Shown here one piece after another: positions 1-8,099 of a stretch of DNA of 64,000 bases. Origin of the DNA: Curtobacterium flaccumfaciens. Its GTDB lineage: Bacteria > Actinomycetota > Actinomycetes > Actinomycetales > Microbacteriaceae. The stretch lies in contig NZ_SNVW01000005.1 in assembly GCF_004361695.1 (NCBI RefSeq), positions 62,001-126,000 of the forward strand, given 5' to 3'. The stretch's first letter is position 1, and every line of letters begins with the position of its first letter. The notes under the pieces are model-generated. The model was given only the letters and a program-made list of their open reading frames with translations, ran no database searches and was not told the origin of the DNA. Made by a program: the position numbers and the translations under genes.

Positions 1-123
1 CTTCGTCAGCATTTCGGCCTTGAGCAGGTTCAGTTCCCCCGTGACCAGCTCCTTGACGAGCTTGGGGACGTCACCGACCAGGCCGAACAGCGAACGCGGC
101 TTGCGGTCGCGGGTGTCCGTCAT
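1..123 (-). CDS. Phage-holin-superfamily-like (DUF1469) membrane protein, partial
   Basis: Only the first 41 codons are in the window; the gene runs off the left edge. The visible N-terminus begins MTDTRDRKPRSLFGLVGDVP and continues with an amphipathic stretch ending LLKAEMLTK. This resembles the start of actinobacterial DUF1469 putative holin-superfamily-III proteins, small membrane proteins usually found beside a YtxH-like protein. The ATG overlaps the stop of the upstream YtxH-like gene (ATGA), so the two are very probably cotranscribed. The family call rests on a short fragment plus the neighbour, so it is moderate only. Confidence 0.5.
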   Translation of the reverse strand, partial: MTDTRDRKPRSLFGLVGDVPKLVKELVTGELNLLKAEMLTK

Positions 124-374
124 GAGGTTGCGGTGTCCTTCTTCTGCCCGACCTTGCGGACGACCTTCTTGGTCTGCTCACCGACGAACTCGGCGACGTC
201 GGGGGTCTTGTCGGCGATGAAGTCCTCGGCGACGTGGACGCCCTTCTGGACGCCGTTGCTGTTCCAGATCTTGCCGCTGACGGTCTTGATCTGCTCGTAC
301 CGCGCCCGTCCGGCTCGCGATCCCAGGACGTACCCGAGTGCTGCGCCGGCGACGAACAGGAGCTTGCCTCGCAT
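120..374 (-). CDS. YtxH-like small membrane-anchored protein
   Basis: The product is 84 aa. It starts with one hydrophobic segment containing the glycine-rich pattern AGAALGYVLGSRAGRARYEQI, typical of YtxH/gas-vesicle-like envelope proteins. A basic, helical tail follows (KKVVRKVGQKK). The function of these proteins is not established; they are often stress-associated. The start chosen gives MRGKLLFVAG; longer readings upstream in the same frame are an antisense shadow of hemE. The stop overlaps the start of the holin-like gene, so the two form a pair downstream of cgoX, separated from it by about 100 bp. Confidence 0.75.
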   Translation of the reverse strand: MRGKLLFVAGAALGYVLGSRAGRARYEQIKTVSGKIWNSNGVQKGVHVAEDFIADKTPDVAEFVGEQTKKVVRKVGQKKDTATS

Positions 375-472
375 GTGCGAATCCTCCGTTGGGTCAGTGT
401 GCGTGGTCATGCGCCGAACGGAATACGTCCGGCGTTCCTGCAACAGTAGCCCTCCTCCCCGGTGGGGTCCGC

Positions 473-1789
473 TCAGGAATCCAGGATGCGTCCAGCGGCC
501 GTGCGCGACGCCGCCACGATGCCCGCCAGCCCCCGCCCGGACGAGGCCTCGCCGATGCCGACGACCCCCTCGGCCAGACCGGCCGCGGTCGCGTCCGGTC
601 CGTTCCAACGGACGCTGGCAGCGCCCACGACGGCGTCCGGTGCGATGTGGACGCCGAGCAGGGCGGACGCGTCGCGGGTGGCGCGGGTCCCGGTGGCGTC
701 CGCGGGGTCGACCGGGAGGCTCGTGGCCAGGTCCGCCTGGTCGGTCGCGGCCGTCGTGTAGCTGAGTCGCAGGACGTGTCGGCCAGCGGCCGCCTCGGCG
801 AGCCACGGCCACTTCACGGTGGCGTGCGTGATCGCCTTCGCGGCGACGCCCTCGGCCTCGGGGTGCACGAGCATCCCGGTGCCCCGCGGCGCGGCGTCCA
901 GCTCGGGCTGGTCGACCACGAGCGTGACGAGCTCGATGCCCGTGCGCGCGGCAGCGGCACTGCGGGTCGGGTCGGCCGTCGACGCGAGGACGTGGTCGGC
1001 GTGCAGGCGCTCGGTCTCGCCGTCGGCGCCGAGGACCTCGACCGCGTGCTCCTCGATCGCGGTCGCCCGGGTGTGCAGCCGGACGTCGACGCGGTAGGTC
1101 TCCAGGTCGGCGACGAGTTCGTCCACCAGCCGGACGGTGCCGCCGCGGATGCCCTGCACGGCGGACCCGGCGGTGGCCCGGGCGCGGAGGGCGAGGACGG
1201 CCCTGGCGAGCGAACCGTCGCGGAGCAGGGCGGCGCGGAGCCCCGGCGCCACCCGGTCCGGGTCGAGGTCGTCGGGGTGCGTCGAGTGCACGCCCGCGAC
1301 GATCGGCACGACCAGGTCGTCGAGGACCCGCTCCCCCATCCGCTTCCGGACGAGTTCGCCGAGCGAGGGTGCCTTCGAGCCGACGAGCGAGGGCAGCAGC
1401 GAGTCCATCTGTGCCCGGAACGCGGCCTGCTGACCCACGACCGCGATCACGTCCGCCGCCATCGGGCTGCCGGGGATGCCGAGCAGCCCGGTCTGCGGGA
1501 TCGGGTGGACGCCTCCGGTGCGGGTCATCAGCCAGGCGCCCCGCGGGTCCGGGGTGGTGACGTCGTTGCCCAGCCCGAGTTCGACGGCCAGGCGCCCGAC
1601 GGCGTCGTTCCGGGTCGCGAACGAGTCGGCCGCCATGTCGAGGTCGATCCCCGCGACGGTGTGCCGGCGGACCATGCCGCCCAGGACGCCGGAGCCCTCG
1701 ACGAGCACCACGTGCGCCCCGCCCTTCGCCAGGTCCCGCGCGGCGACCAGTCCGGCGACCCCGCCGCCGACCACGACGACGTCGGTCAC
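473..1789 (-). CDS. hemG: Coproporphyrinogen III / protoporphyrinogen oxidase (HemY/CgoX type)
   Basis: This 438-aa flavoprotein would oxidise coproporphyrinogen III to coproporphyrin III, the route used by Gram-positive bacteria. The N-terminus carries the FAD-binding motif VVVGGGVAGLVAA. The C-terminus carries the matching signature GEASSGRGLAGIVAASR, which closes the FAD fold. The GTG start at 1789 overlaps the hemE stop (GTGA), which decides the start and shows translational coupling. No hemQ (coproheme decarboxylase) or ferrochelatase follows in the visible region. The symbol used in the literature varies (hemG, hemY, cgoX). Confidence 0.93.
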   Translation of the reverse strand: MTDVVVVGGGVAGLVAARDLAKGGAHVVLVEGSGVLGGMVRRHTVAGIDLDMAADSFATRNDAVGRLAVELGLGNDVTTPDPRGAWLMTRTGGVHPIPQTGLLGIPGSPMAADVIAVVGQQAAFRAQMDSLLPSLVGSKAPSLGELVRKRMGERVLDDLVVPIVAGVHSTHPDDLDPDRVAPGLRAALLRDGSLARAVLALRARATAGSAVQGIRGGTVRLVDELVADLETYRVDVRLHTRATAIEEHAVEVLGADGETERLHADHVLASTADPTRSAAAARTGIELVTLVVDQPELDAAPRGTGMLVHPEAEGVAAKAITHATVKWPWLAEAAAGRHVLRLSYTTAATDQADLATSLPVDPADATGTRATRDASALLGVHIAPDAVVGAASVRWNGPDATAAGLAEGVVGIGEASSGRGLAGIVAASRTAAGRILDS

Positions 1790-2892
1790 GCCGGGACTCC
1801 GTCCCCGAGGCCGTGCACCAGCTCGACGATGCGGGTGAGCACCGCGGGGTCGGTCTCCGGCGGCACACCGTGGCCGAGGTTGACCACGTGGGCACGCGCG
1901 GCACCGCCGCGGCGGACGACGTCGCGCACGTGGGCCTCGAGCACCTCCCACGGGGCGGCGAGCATCGCCGGGTCGATGTTGCCCTGCACGGTGACGCCGG
2001 TGCCGACGCGGCGGACGGCCTCGTCCAGCGGCAGGCGCCAGTCGACGCCCACCGCGTCAACCCCCACCGTGTCGGTGCCGAACGTCGTCATGTCGTGCAG
2101 GACCTCGCCGCTGCCGACGCCGAAGTGGATGCGCGGGACGTCGAGGTCGGCGACGTGGGCGAGGGCCGCCGCGGAGTGCGGGGCGACGGACTGCACGTAG
2201 TCGGCGCGGGACAGCGAGCCCACCCACGAGTCGAAGAGCTGCACGGCCGAGGCCCCGGCGAGCACCTGGGCTCGGAGGAACGCCCCCGACACCTCGGCCG
2301 CCCAGCCGAGCAGTCGCGACCAGGTCTCCGGGTCGGCGTGCATGAGTGTGCGGGCGCGGATGTGGTCCTTGGACGGGCCGCCCTCGACCAGGTACGCGGC
2401 GAGGGTGAACGGGGCACCGGCGAACCCGATGAGCGGGGTGTCCCCGAGCTGCTCGACCGTCCGTGCCACGGCCGCGCTGATCGGGGCGAGCGCCGCCGGG
2501 TCGAGCGACTCGAGCGCGTCGACGTCGGCCGCCGAGCGGATCGGCGAACCGAGCACCGGACCGCGGCCGGGGACGATCTCGACGTCCACGCCGGCGAGCT
2601 TGATCGGCACGACGATGTCGCTGAAGAAGATGCCGGCGTCGACCCCGTGCCGACGGACCGGCTGCAGCGTGATCTCCGACGCCATCGCCGGGTCGAGGCA
2701 GGCGTCGAGCATGGCCGTGCCGACCCGGAGTTCGCGGTACTCGGGCAGGGACCGTCCGGCCTGCCGCATGAACCACACCGGCAGGGTCTCCGGGCGGTCG
2801 CCGCGCAGCGCCCGGACGAGCGGCGACCCCGACGTGCGCCCCGAGACGAGCGGGTGCGAGGCGGGCAGGGCGGTGGTCGGCGCGTCGGTCAC
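1786..2892 (-). CDS. hemE: Uroporphyrinogen decarboxylase
   Basis: This 368-aa cytoplasmic enzyme removes four acetate carboxyls from uroporphyrinogen III to give coproporphyrinogen III. Family signatures are VWFMRQAGRSLPEYR near residue 40, which holds the substrate-binding arginines, and FFSDIVVP with the catalytic aspartate. GFAGAPFTLAAY and the C-terminal NLGHGVPPETDP are also typical. A GTG start at 2892 gives the normal family length. The gene is the first of hemE-cgoX and is divergent from hemA across about 80 bp, so haem synthesis is probably coordinately expressed from this short intergenic region. Confidence 0.95.
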   Translation of the reverse strand: MTDAPTTALPASHPLVSGRTSGSPLVRALRGDRPETLPVWFMRQAGRSLPEYRELRVGTAMLDACLDPAMASEITLQPVRRHGVDAGIFFSDIVVPIKLAGVDVEIVPGRGPVLGSPIRSAADVDALESLDPAALAPISAAVARTVEQLGDTPLIGFAGAPFTLAAYLVEGGPSKDHIRARTLMHADPETWSRLLGWAAEVSGAFLRAQVLAGASAVQLFDSWVGSLSRADYVQSVAPHSAAALAHVADLDVPRIHFGVGSGEVLHDMTTFGTDTVGVDAVGVDWRLPLDEAVRRVGTGVTVQGNIDPAMLAAPWEVLEAHVRDVVRRGGAARAHVVNLGHGVPPETDPAVLTRIVELVHGLGDGVPA

Positions 2893-2973
2893 CGGACGAT
2901 TCTCCCATCGGCGAACAGGGCGTATCCCGAGCACGCACGATGCGGACGGGAGACCGAGCGGATGCGAGTTACC

Positions 2974-4305
2974 ATGGAACACGTGCTCATCTGTCTCACG
3001 GCGTCGCACCGCAACGCCAGCTTCGACCTCCTGGAGCGACTGAGCATCGGCGCACCGACCGCCGCGAGCCGTCTCGTGACGGACTCCGACGTGCTGGACG
3101 GGGCCGTCGTCCTCGCCACGTGCAACCGCTTCGAGGCCTACCTCGACATCGCGGGCGACGACCGCGACTCCGCCGTCTCGGCCACCGTCGATGCCGTCGC
3201 CACCGCCAGCGACCTCGACCCCGCCGAGGTCCTCGACTCCGTGCAGGTGCTCGGCGGCAAGGACGTCGTGCAGCACCTCTTCGCCGTGTCGAGCGGCCTC
3301 GAGTCCGTCGTCGTCGGCGAGACCGAGATCTCCGGGCAGGTCCGGCGTTCCCTCGAGGACGCCCGCTCGAACGGCACCACCACCTCCGACCTCGAGCGCC
3401 TCTTCCAAGAGGCAGCGCACACCTCCCGCGGCGTGAAGACCCGCACCCGGATCGGTGCCGCCGGCCGCTCGCTCGTGCGACTCGGCCTCGAGCTCGCGTC
3501 GTCCCGCATCACCGACTGGGGCCACGCCCGCGTGCTCCTCGTCGGCACCGGCAGCTACGCCGCCACGACGATCGCCGCCCTCCGCGACCGCGGCGCCGTG
3601 CACATCCAGGTCTTCTCCCCCTCGGGCCGCGCGTCGTGGTTCGCCGCAAAGCACGACCTCGTCGCCGCGCGCGACCTCCGCCAGGCGATCGCGACGAGCG
3701 ACGTCGTCATCACCTGCACGTCGAGCGAGGTGCCGGTCGTCGAACCAGCCGACCTCGACGACGGTGTCCGCCGGATCGTCATCGACCTCGGCCTCCCCCG
3801 GAACGTCGACCCGGACGCCGCCGACGTCGACGGGGTCGAGCTCCTCGACCTCGAGACGATCAGCATCCACGCCCCGGTCGCCGAGCTGAACGCCGAGTCC
3901 GAGGCCCGCGCCATGGTCGACGACGCCGTCTCGCGGTTCCGCGCCCAGGCCCTCGAGCAGTCCACCACCCCGGCGCTCGTGGCCTTCCGCAAGCACGTGT
4001 TCGACATCCTCGACGACGAGATCGACCGGGCGAAGCGCCGTGGCGACGCCGACGGCGAGTCCGTCGAGCAGACCGAGCGCGCGCTCCGGCACCTCGTCGG
4101 CGTCCTGCTGCACCGGCCGTCCGTCCGCGCCCGTGAGCTCGGTCGCGCGGGTCGCGGCGAGGAGTTCGTCGGAGCGCTCGACGCGATCTTCGGCGTCCGT
4201 CCCGAGCCGGAGGCGGAGCTGCCCGCGCCCGTCGTGCCGCTCGCGGAGCGCACCGCGCCCGACCGCGCCGTGGCGGACCGGGCAGACGAGGCGGACGCGA
4301 GCTGA
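2974..4305 (+). CDS. hemA: Glutamyl-tRNA reductase
   Basis: This enzyme reduces glutamyl-tRNA(Glu) to glutamate-1-semialdehyde, the first committed step of C5-pathway tetrapyrrole synthesis. The N-terminus (LICLTASHRNASFDLLERL) and the catalytic cysteine in ATCNRFEAYLD (about Cys50) are diagnostic. The motif SSGLESVVVGETEISGQVR follows, then a Rossmann NADPH domain (VLLVGTGSYA) and the C-terminal dimerisation helix. Length is about 443 aa. The start is uncertain: ATG 2974 is used, but GTG 2983 (giving MLICLTASHRN) and ATG 2962 are in frame. The gene is divergent from hemE and 11 nt upstream of the NUDIX gene. Confidence 0.95.
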   Translation: MEHVLICLTASHRNASFDLLERLSIGAPTAASRLVTDSDVLDGAVVLATCNRFEAYLDIAGDDRDSAVSATVDAVATASDLDPAEVLDSVQVLGGKDVVQHLFAVSSGLESVVVGETEISGQVRRSLEDARSNGTTTSDLERLFQEAAHTSRGVKTRTRIGAAGRSLVRLGLELASSRITDWGHARVLLVGTGSYAATTIAALRDRGAVHIQVFSPSGRASWFAAKHDLVAARDLRQAIATSDVVITCTSSEVPVVEPADLDDGVRRIVIDLGLPRNVDPDAADVDGVELLDLETISIHAPVAELNAESEARAMVDDAVSRFRAQALEQSTTPALVAFRKHVFDILDDEIDRAKRRGDADGESVEQTERALRHLVGVLLHRPSVRARELGRAGRGEEFVGALDAIFGVRPEPEAELPAPVVPLAERTAPDRAVADRADEADAS

Positions 4306-4316
4306 GCCTCCAGGCC

Positions 4317-4733
4317 GTGCCGCCGACCCTGCGCGTCAGTGCGCTGCTGCTGGTGCGCGACCGACGCGTCCTGATGGTGCGCGCGCGAGCGCGCGACGTC
4401 CTCTACCTGCCCGGCGGCAAGGCGGAGCCCCACGAGACCGACGTCGAGGCGGCGATCCGCGAGGCGCACGAGGAGACCGGCCTGCGGCTGACCGCCGACG
4501 ACGTCGACGCGTTCGGCACGGTCACCGAGCCCGCGCACGGGCAGGCTCCCGGCACGATGGTCGCGATGGCGCTCTTCCTGGTCCGGCCTGGAGGCACGCT
4601 GGACTCCGCCACGCCGGTCGCCTCGGCCGAGGTGGACGAGGTCGAGTGGGTCACCTCCGCGGACGCGGACCGGTGCCCGCCGGCGGGCGTGGAGACGCTC
4701 CGCCGCCTGGTGGCGGCGGAGCTCATCGACTAG
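4317..4733 (+). CDS. NUDIX hydrolase
   Basis: A 138-aa protein with a textbook NUDIX box: GKAEPHE, then seven residues, then REAHEETGL (G-x5-E-x7-R-E-x-x-E-E-x-G). This coordinates Mg2+ for hydrolysis of nucleoside-diphosphate-linked compounds. The preceding LPGG and the aromatic pair EWV after the box fit small house-cleaning NUDIX proteins. The GTG start lies 11 nt after the hemA stop, so cotranscription is likely. The substrate cannot be read from sequence. Confidence 0.88.
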   Translation: MPPTLRVSALLLVRDRRVLMVRARARDVLYLPGGKAEPHETDVEAAIREAHEETGLRLTADDVDAFGTVTEPAHGQAPGTMVAMALFLVRPGGTLDSATPVASAEVDEVEWVTSADADRCPPAGVETLRRLVAAELID

Positions 4734-4736
4734 CGA

Positions 4737-5012
4737 TCAGGCCTGGTCGCGGTCCGTGTAGTGGCCGACCTCGCCGTCCGGAGTGGGCTCGGCCTCGCCC
4801 GGGATGTCCGACTCGACGTACTCACCCTCGCCGGTGCCGCCCTCCGGACGGACCTCACCGGGGATGTCGCTCGACACGAACTCACCAGCGGGCTCGTTCG
4901 TCCCCACCGGCGTCTCGCCCGGGATCTCGCTGTCCGTGAAGGCTCCGGCGCGGGGCTCGACGCCGTCCGACCGGCCCTCGTCGCCGCGTGCCTGTTCGTG
5001 CTTGCCTGCCAT
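4737..5012 (-). CDS. Small acidic protein with 20-residue tandem repeats
   Basis: The product is 91 aa with no recognised domain. After a basic-acidic lead (MAGKHEQARGDEGRSD) it is built from three exact-length 20-residue units and one half unit. They begin AGAFTDSEIPGE, AGEFVSSDIPGE, EGEYVESDIPGE and VGHYTDRDQA. The consensus is G-x-[FY]-x-x-S-[DE]-I-P-G-E followed by a Pro/Gly/Glu-rich linker. There is no signal peptide or membrane segment, so it is probably cytoplasmic and disordered. The ATG has an upstream CGGAGG-like site (read on the minus strand) and faces the lipoprotein gene across about 105 bp. Confidence 0.75.
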   Translation of the reverse strand: MAGKHEQARGDEGRSDGVEPRAGAFTDSEIPGETPVGTNEPAGEFVSSDIPGEVRPEGGTGEGEYVESDIPGEAEPTPDGEVGHYTDRDQA

Positions 5013-5117
5013 GTCGACCTCCGTTGCTCGAGCGCTCGCGCGCGTGCTCCGGAGTGTGCTCGTGACGGCTGGACGTCGCCCGAGTCGTGTACCCCGGTGC
5101 GGTGGTTGCGTTGGATC

Positions 5118-5777
5118 ATGCAACAACGCGCGCGGATCACCGTCCTCGTCGGCACCGGCATCGTCGCCGCGGCCCTGCTCGCCGGCTGCTCGTCGGGCGG
5201 GACCGGCACCCCGACCGAGACGGCGACGGCCACCGAGACGGTCACGGCGTCGCCGACCACGGCCCCCTCGTCCGCCGGTGCATCGTCGCCCGGCGCCACC
5301 ACGCCCGCGGGGGCATCGGGCGCGGGCGGCGGGAGCAGCGCGTGTGCGACGAGCTCGCTCGCGGGCAGCATCGAGGCGGGCAGCGGCGGGGCGGCCGGGA
5401 GCACCTACGTCCACCTCGTCCTCCGCAACACGGGTTCGGCGACCTGCACGCTGCAGGGCTGGCCGGGGGTCTCCTTCGTCGGGGACACCAACGGCACGCA
5501 GCTCGGCAACGCGGCGTCGCAGGACCGCGCGTCCGCGCACTCCACCGTGACGCTCGCCGCCGGGCAGCAGGCGGTCGCGCCGCTCAAGATCACGAACGCG
5601 GAGAACTACCCGGCCGGCAAATGCGACCCGGTCTCTCCCGACGGGTTCCGCGTCTACCCACCCGGGTCGAAGCAGTCGCTGTTCATCAAGGATGCCGACT
5701 ACACGGCCTGCCGTTCCACCGACGTGAGCGTGCTGGAGGTCCAGGGTCTGGTGGCTGAGGGGCAGGCCGTCGATTGA
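5118..5777 (+). CDS. DUF4232-type secreted lipoprotein
   Basis: The product is 219 aa. A signal peptide (QQRARITVLVGTGIVAAA) ends in the lipobox LLAGC with the lipidated cysteine at residue 24. A Thr/Ser/Ala/Pro-rich spacer of about 60 residues is followed by a compact domain with the DUF4232 pattern: LVLRNTGSATCTLQGWPGVSFV, then a central KITNAENYP and paired cysteines. The protein should be anchored on the outer face of the membrane. The function of DUF4232 is unknown. The gene is followed with overlap by a GNAT gene. Confidence 0.85.
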   Translation: MQQRARITVLVGTGIVAAALLAGCSSGGTGTPTETATATETVTASPTTAPSSAGASSPGATTPAGASGAGGGSSACATSSLAGSIEAGSGGAAGSTYVHLVLRNTGSATCTLQGWPGVSFVGDTNGTQLGNAASQDRASAHSTVTLAAGQQAVAPLKITNAENYPAGKCDPVSPDGFRVYPPGSKQSLFIKDADYTACRSTDVSVLEVQGLVAEGQAVD

Positions 5778-5779
5778 CG

Positions 5780-6193
5780 ATGACCATCGCCGACGAGCGG
5801 CCCGGTCGGGACGAGCTGGTCGGGCTCTACGACGCCGTCGGATGGAGCGCCTACACGCGTGAACCGGACGCCCTCGTCGACGCGATCTCCGGCTCACACG
5901 CAGTCCTGACGGCACGGATCGACGACGGGTCGCTCGTCGGTCTGGTGCGGACCGTGTCCGACGGGGTCACGATCGCGTACGTGCAGGACCTGCTCGTCCG
6001 TCCCGCACACCAGCGGGCCGGCGTCGGCGGTGCGCTCCTCGACGCCGTGCTCGACCGGTACGCGGGCGTCCGGCAGACCGTGCTGCTGACCGACGCCGAG
6101 CCGGGGCAGCGCGCGTTCTACGAGTCGCGCGGGTTCACCGAGGTGCACGACGTGACTCCGGCGCCGCTGCGGTCATTCGTGCTGCTTCGCTGA
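5780..6193 (+). CDS. GNAT-family N-acetyltransferase
   Basis: A 137-aa single-domain GNAT protein. Motif A, which binds the acetyl-CoA pyrophosphate, is visible as VQDLLVRPAHQRAGVGGALLDAVL. The C-terminal motif B is AFYESRGFTEV. The acceptor substrate is unknown. ATG 5780 is chosen; an in-frame TTG at 5774 would add two residues and overlap the upstream lipoprotein stop. The near overlap suggests cotranscription with that lipoprotein. Confidence 0.88.
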   Translation: MTIADERPGRDELVGLYDAVGWSAYTREPDALVDAISGSHAVLTARIDDGSLVGLVRTVSDGVTIAYVQDLLVRPAHQRAGVGGALLDAVLDRYAGVRQTVLLTDAEPGQRAFYESRGFTEVHDVTPAPLRSFVLLR

Positions 6194-6253
6194 GGCGTCG
6201 ACGGCGGTGTCAGGTCAGGACTCGGCGCCGTCCGTGACAGTACGCTCGTCGCC

Positions 6254-7096
6254 GTGTCCCAGCCCACCATCCCGGACCTCGTCGAGGCCGCCGCACGCCT
6301 GCTCGGACGACCGCTCACCCTGGTTCGCGAACTCACCGGCGGACAGCACGCCCGCACGCTGCTGGCCGCCGACGGTGCGGAGCGCGTCGTGGTGCGGTCG
6401 TTCCCGCGCGCCGACGACTCGGTCGACCGTGAGTTGGCGGTGCTCGCCCGGCTCGGGCCCCTCGGTCGCCTGGCTCCTGCGGCGCTGGCCCACGGCGACC
6501 TGGACGGGCACGGGGTCATCGTGACCGAGGCCGTCCCGGGCGGACCGCCGTCGCCGACCCTCGACCCGGTCGTGATCGGCGAGCAGCTCGGCGTCGCCCT
6601 CGCGGCGATCCACCGGCTGGACCCGGTCGGCCTGCCGGACGAGGACCGCGAGCCCACGCACCGAGCGGGTCGCCTGGCCGCGATCGCGCAGGAGGCCTGG
6701 CGCGAGGCCGATCGCGACCGGGTGCTCACCCACGGCGACTTCTGGAGCGGCAACACCGTCTGGGACGGCGACCGGCTCACGGGGGTCGTCGACTGGTCCG
6801 GCGCACGCTCGGCGCCGCGCGGGGTCGACCTCGCCTGGTGTCGGCAGGACCTCGTGCTGCTCGGCTCCCCCGAGGCCGCCGAGCGGTTCCTGACGGCCTA
6901 CGAGGCAGCAGCGGACCGCCGGGTCCGGGACGTGCACGCCTGGGACGTCGTCGCCGCCGCTCGTGCGGACACGTACGTGGAGACCTGGGCGCCGAACTAC
7001 GCCGGGATCGGACGGCCGGAGATCGACGGTCGCCTGCTGCGCGAGCGTTTCGACGGCTGGGTCGGCACGCTGATCGGCGGGCGGATCGCGCGCTGA
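6254..7096 (+). CDS. Aminoglycoside-phosphotransferase-family kinase
   Basis: A 280-aa protein kinase-like fold enzyme of the APH/choline kinase family. The catalytic loop is VLTHGDFWSGNTVWD (H-x-D-x4-N). The Mg2+-binding aspartate lies in GVVDWSGA, and a hinge-like VTEAVPGG precedes the lobe boundary. Such enzymes phosphorylate small molecules including antibiotics, homoserine, choline or sugars; the substrate here is not deducible. A GTG start is used because it gives a complete N-lobe. The gene stands alone and converges with the beta-lactamase-like gene. Confidence 0.85.
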   Translation: MSQPTIPDLVEAAARLLGRPLTLVRELTGGQHARTLLAADGAERVVVRSFPRADDSVDRELAVLARLGPLGRLAPAALAHGDLDGHGVIVTEAVPGGPPSPTLDPVVIGEQLGVALAAIHRLDPVGLPDEDREPTHRAGRLAAIAQEAWREADRDRVLTHGDFWSGNTVWDGDRLTGVVDWSGARSAPRGVDLAWCRQDLVLLGSPEAAERFLTAYEAAADRRVRDVHAWDVVAAARADTYVETWAPNYAGIGRPEIDGRLLRERFDGWVGTLIGGRIAR

Positions 7097-7142
7097 CGCA
7101 GCGCTTGCTGACCCGACGCTTCGCGACGCAGCGCTGCCCGAC

Positions 7143-8099
7143 TCAGCGCTTCGCGGGGGCGTGCACGGCCTCGAGCACCTCGGTGCCCATCGTCCGCAGC
7201 GCCTCGATCACGGCGAGCCGACGCTGCAGCGTGGCGTCGTCGAACGTCACCGTCACGGCGTAGCTCACGGACGAGCCGGGTCCGCGGAGGATCCCCGCCT
7301 CGGCCCGCACACCCGTGCTGGACCCGGTCACCGAGACGACCTGCAGCCCGTGGTCGAGCGCCCGGTGCGCCAGCGGGTCGAGCCCGAAGGCCCCCGCGAC
7401 GAGGCTCAGGTCACTCGCGAGCGACAGCCAGCCGAGCACACGGTTCGACACCGCTTCGTCGACGACCTCGCCGAGCGCGAGACCGCGCATCAGCCAGGCG
7501 AGCTCGCCGGTCGGCGCGACCGAGGCGTCCGGGGCGTCGTCCGGCCCGCGACGGTCCCGCACCCGGTCGATGAGGGCGGTGCGCTCGATCCCCAGCGACT
7601 CCGCACGCTCGCGGACGGCGTCGATCCCGACGGTCGACAGCAGCGCGTTCGTCGCCCAGGCGTCCGCGCTCGCGCCGACCAGGGTCGCGAGGTCGGGCAC
7701 CTGCATGGTCGGCTCCTGCAGGAACTGCCACAGCCCGGCACCGGTCGCGGTGTCCCGCGCCATCCGCTGCAGCCGGTCGCCGTGCAGTCGGCCGTCCTCG
7801 AGCCGCGCCGCGACCTCGACGAGCAGCAGCACCCGTCCGAGGCTCGCCACGGGCTGCACGAGGGTGTCGTCGACCGCGAGCAGGGCCTTGCCGGTCGAGG
7901 TGTCGATGACGGAGGCACTGACGGACGCACCGTCCCTGGCGATCGTGCCCAGCGCCTCCAGGGTGGACGCGAACCGGTCGTCGGCGCCCCCGCGGTGGCG
8001 ACCGTGGGGACGACCGTCGGCCCCGCCGGCGTGCTGTCGTCGACGCGACCGTCGAGCCGCTCCCGGCTCGGACGACGGAGCCGCGTCGGGCTCGGTCAT
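7143..8099 (-). CDS. Beta-lactamase-like (serine-hydrolase fold) protein, degenerate active site
   Basis: A 318-aa protein whose core matches the class A beta-lactamase/transpeptidase-like fold (PF13354 type). The nucleophile region reads VQPVASLGRVLLLVEVA, so the S-x-x-K motif is S86-x-x-R89. The usual KTG triad near the C-terminus appears as SVTGSSTGVRAEAGI. No signal peptide is visible; the first 40 residues are a disordered basic linker. It overlaps the upstream M13 peptidase gene (ATGA). True beta-lactamase activity looks unlikely. The fold call is fairly secure but the function is unknown. Confidence 0.7.
   Translation of the reverse strand: MTEPDAAPSSEPGAARRSRRRQHAGGADGRPHGRHRGGADDRFASTLEALGTIARDGASVSASVIDTSTGKALLAVDDTLVQPVASLGRVLLLVEVAARLEDGRLHGDRLQRMARDTATGAGLWQFLQEPTMQVPDLATLVGASADAWATNALLSTVGIDAVRERAESLGIERTALIDRVRDRRGPDDAPDASVAPTGELAWLMRGLALGEVVDEAVSNRVLGWLSLASDLSLVAGAFGLDPLAHRALDHGLQVVSVTGSSTGVRAEAGILRGPGSSVSYAVTVTFDDATLQRRLAVIEALRTMGTEVLEAVHAPAKR

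Noticed and set aside
120-2060. A 646-aa minus-strand open frame containing the YtxH-like protein at its end
   Set aside because: Only the last 84 residues look like a protein; the rest is Arg/Gly-rich shadow of hemE and cgoX in another frame.
1813-2961. Long open plus-strand frame leading into hemA
   Set aside because: It is antisense to hemE and has no protein-like composition; the true hemA start is near 2974.
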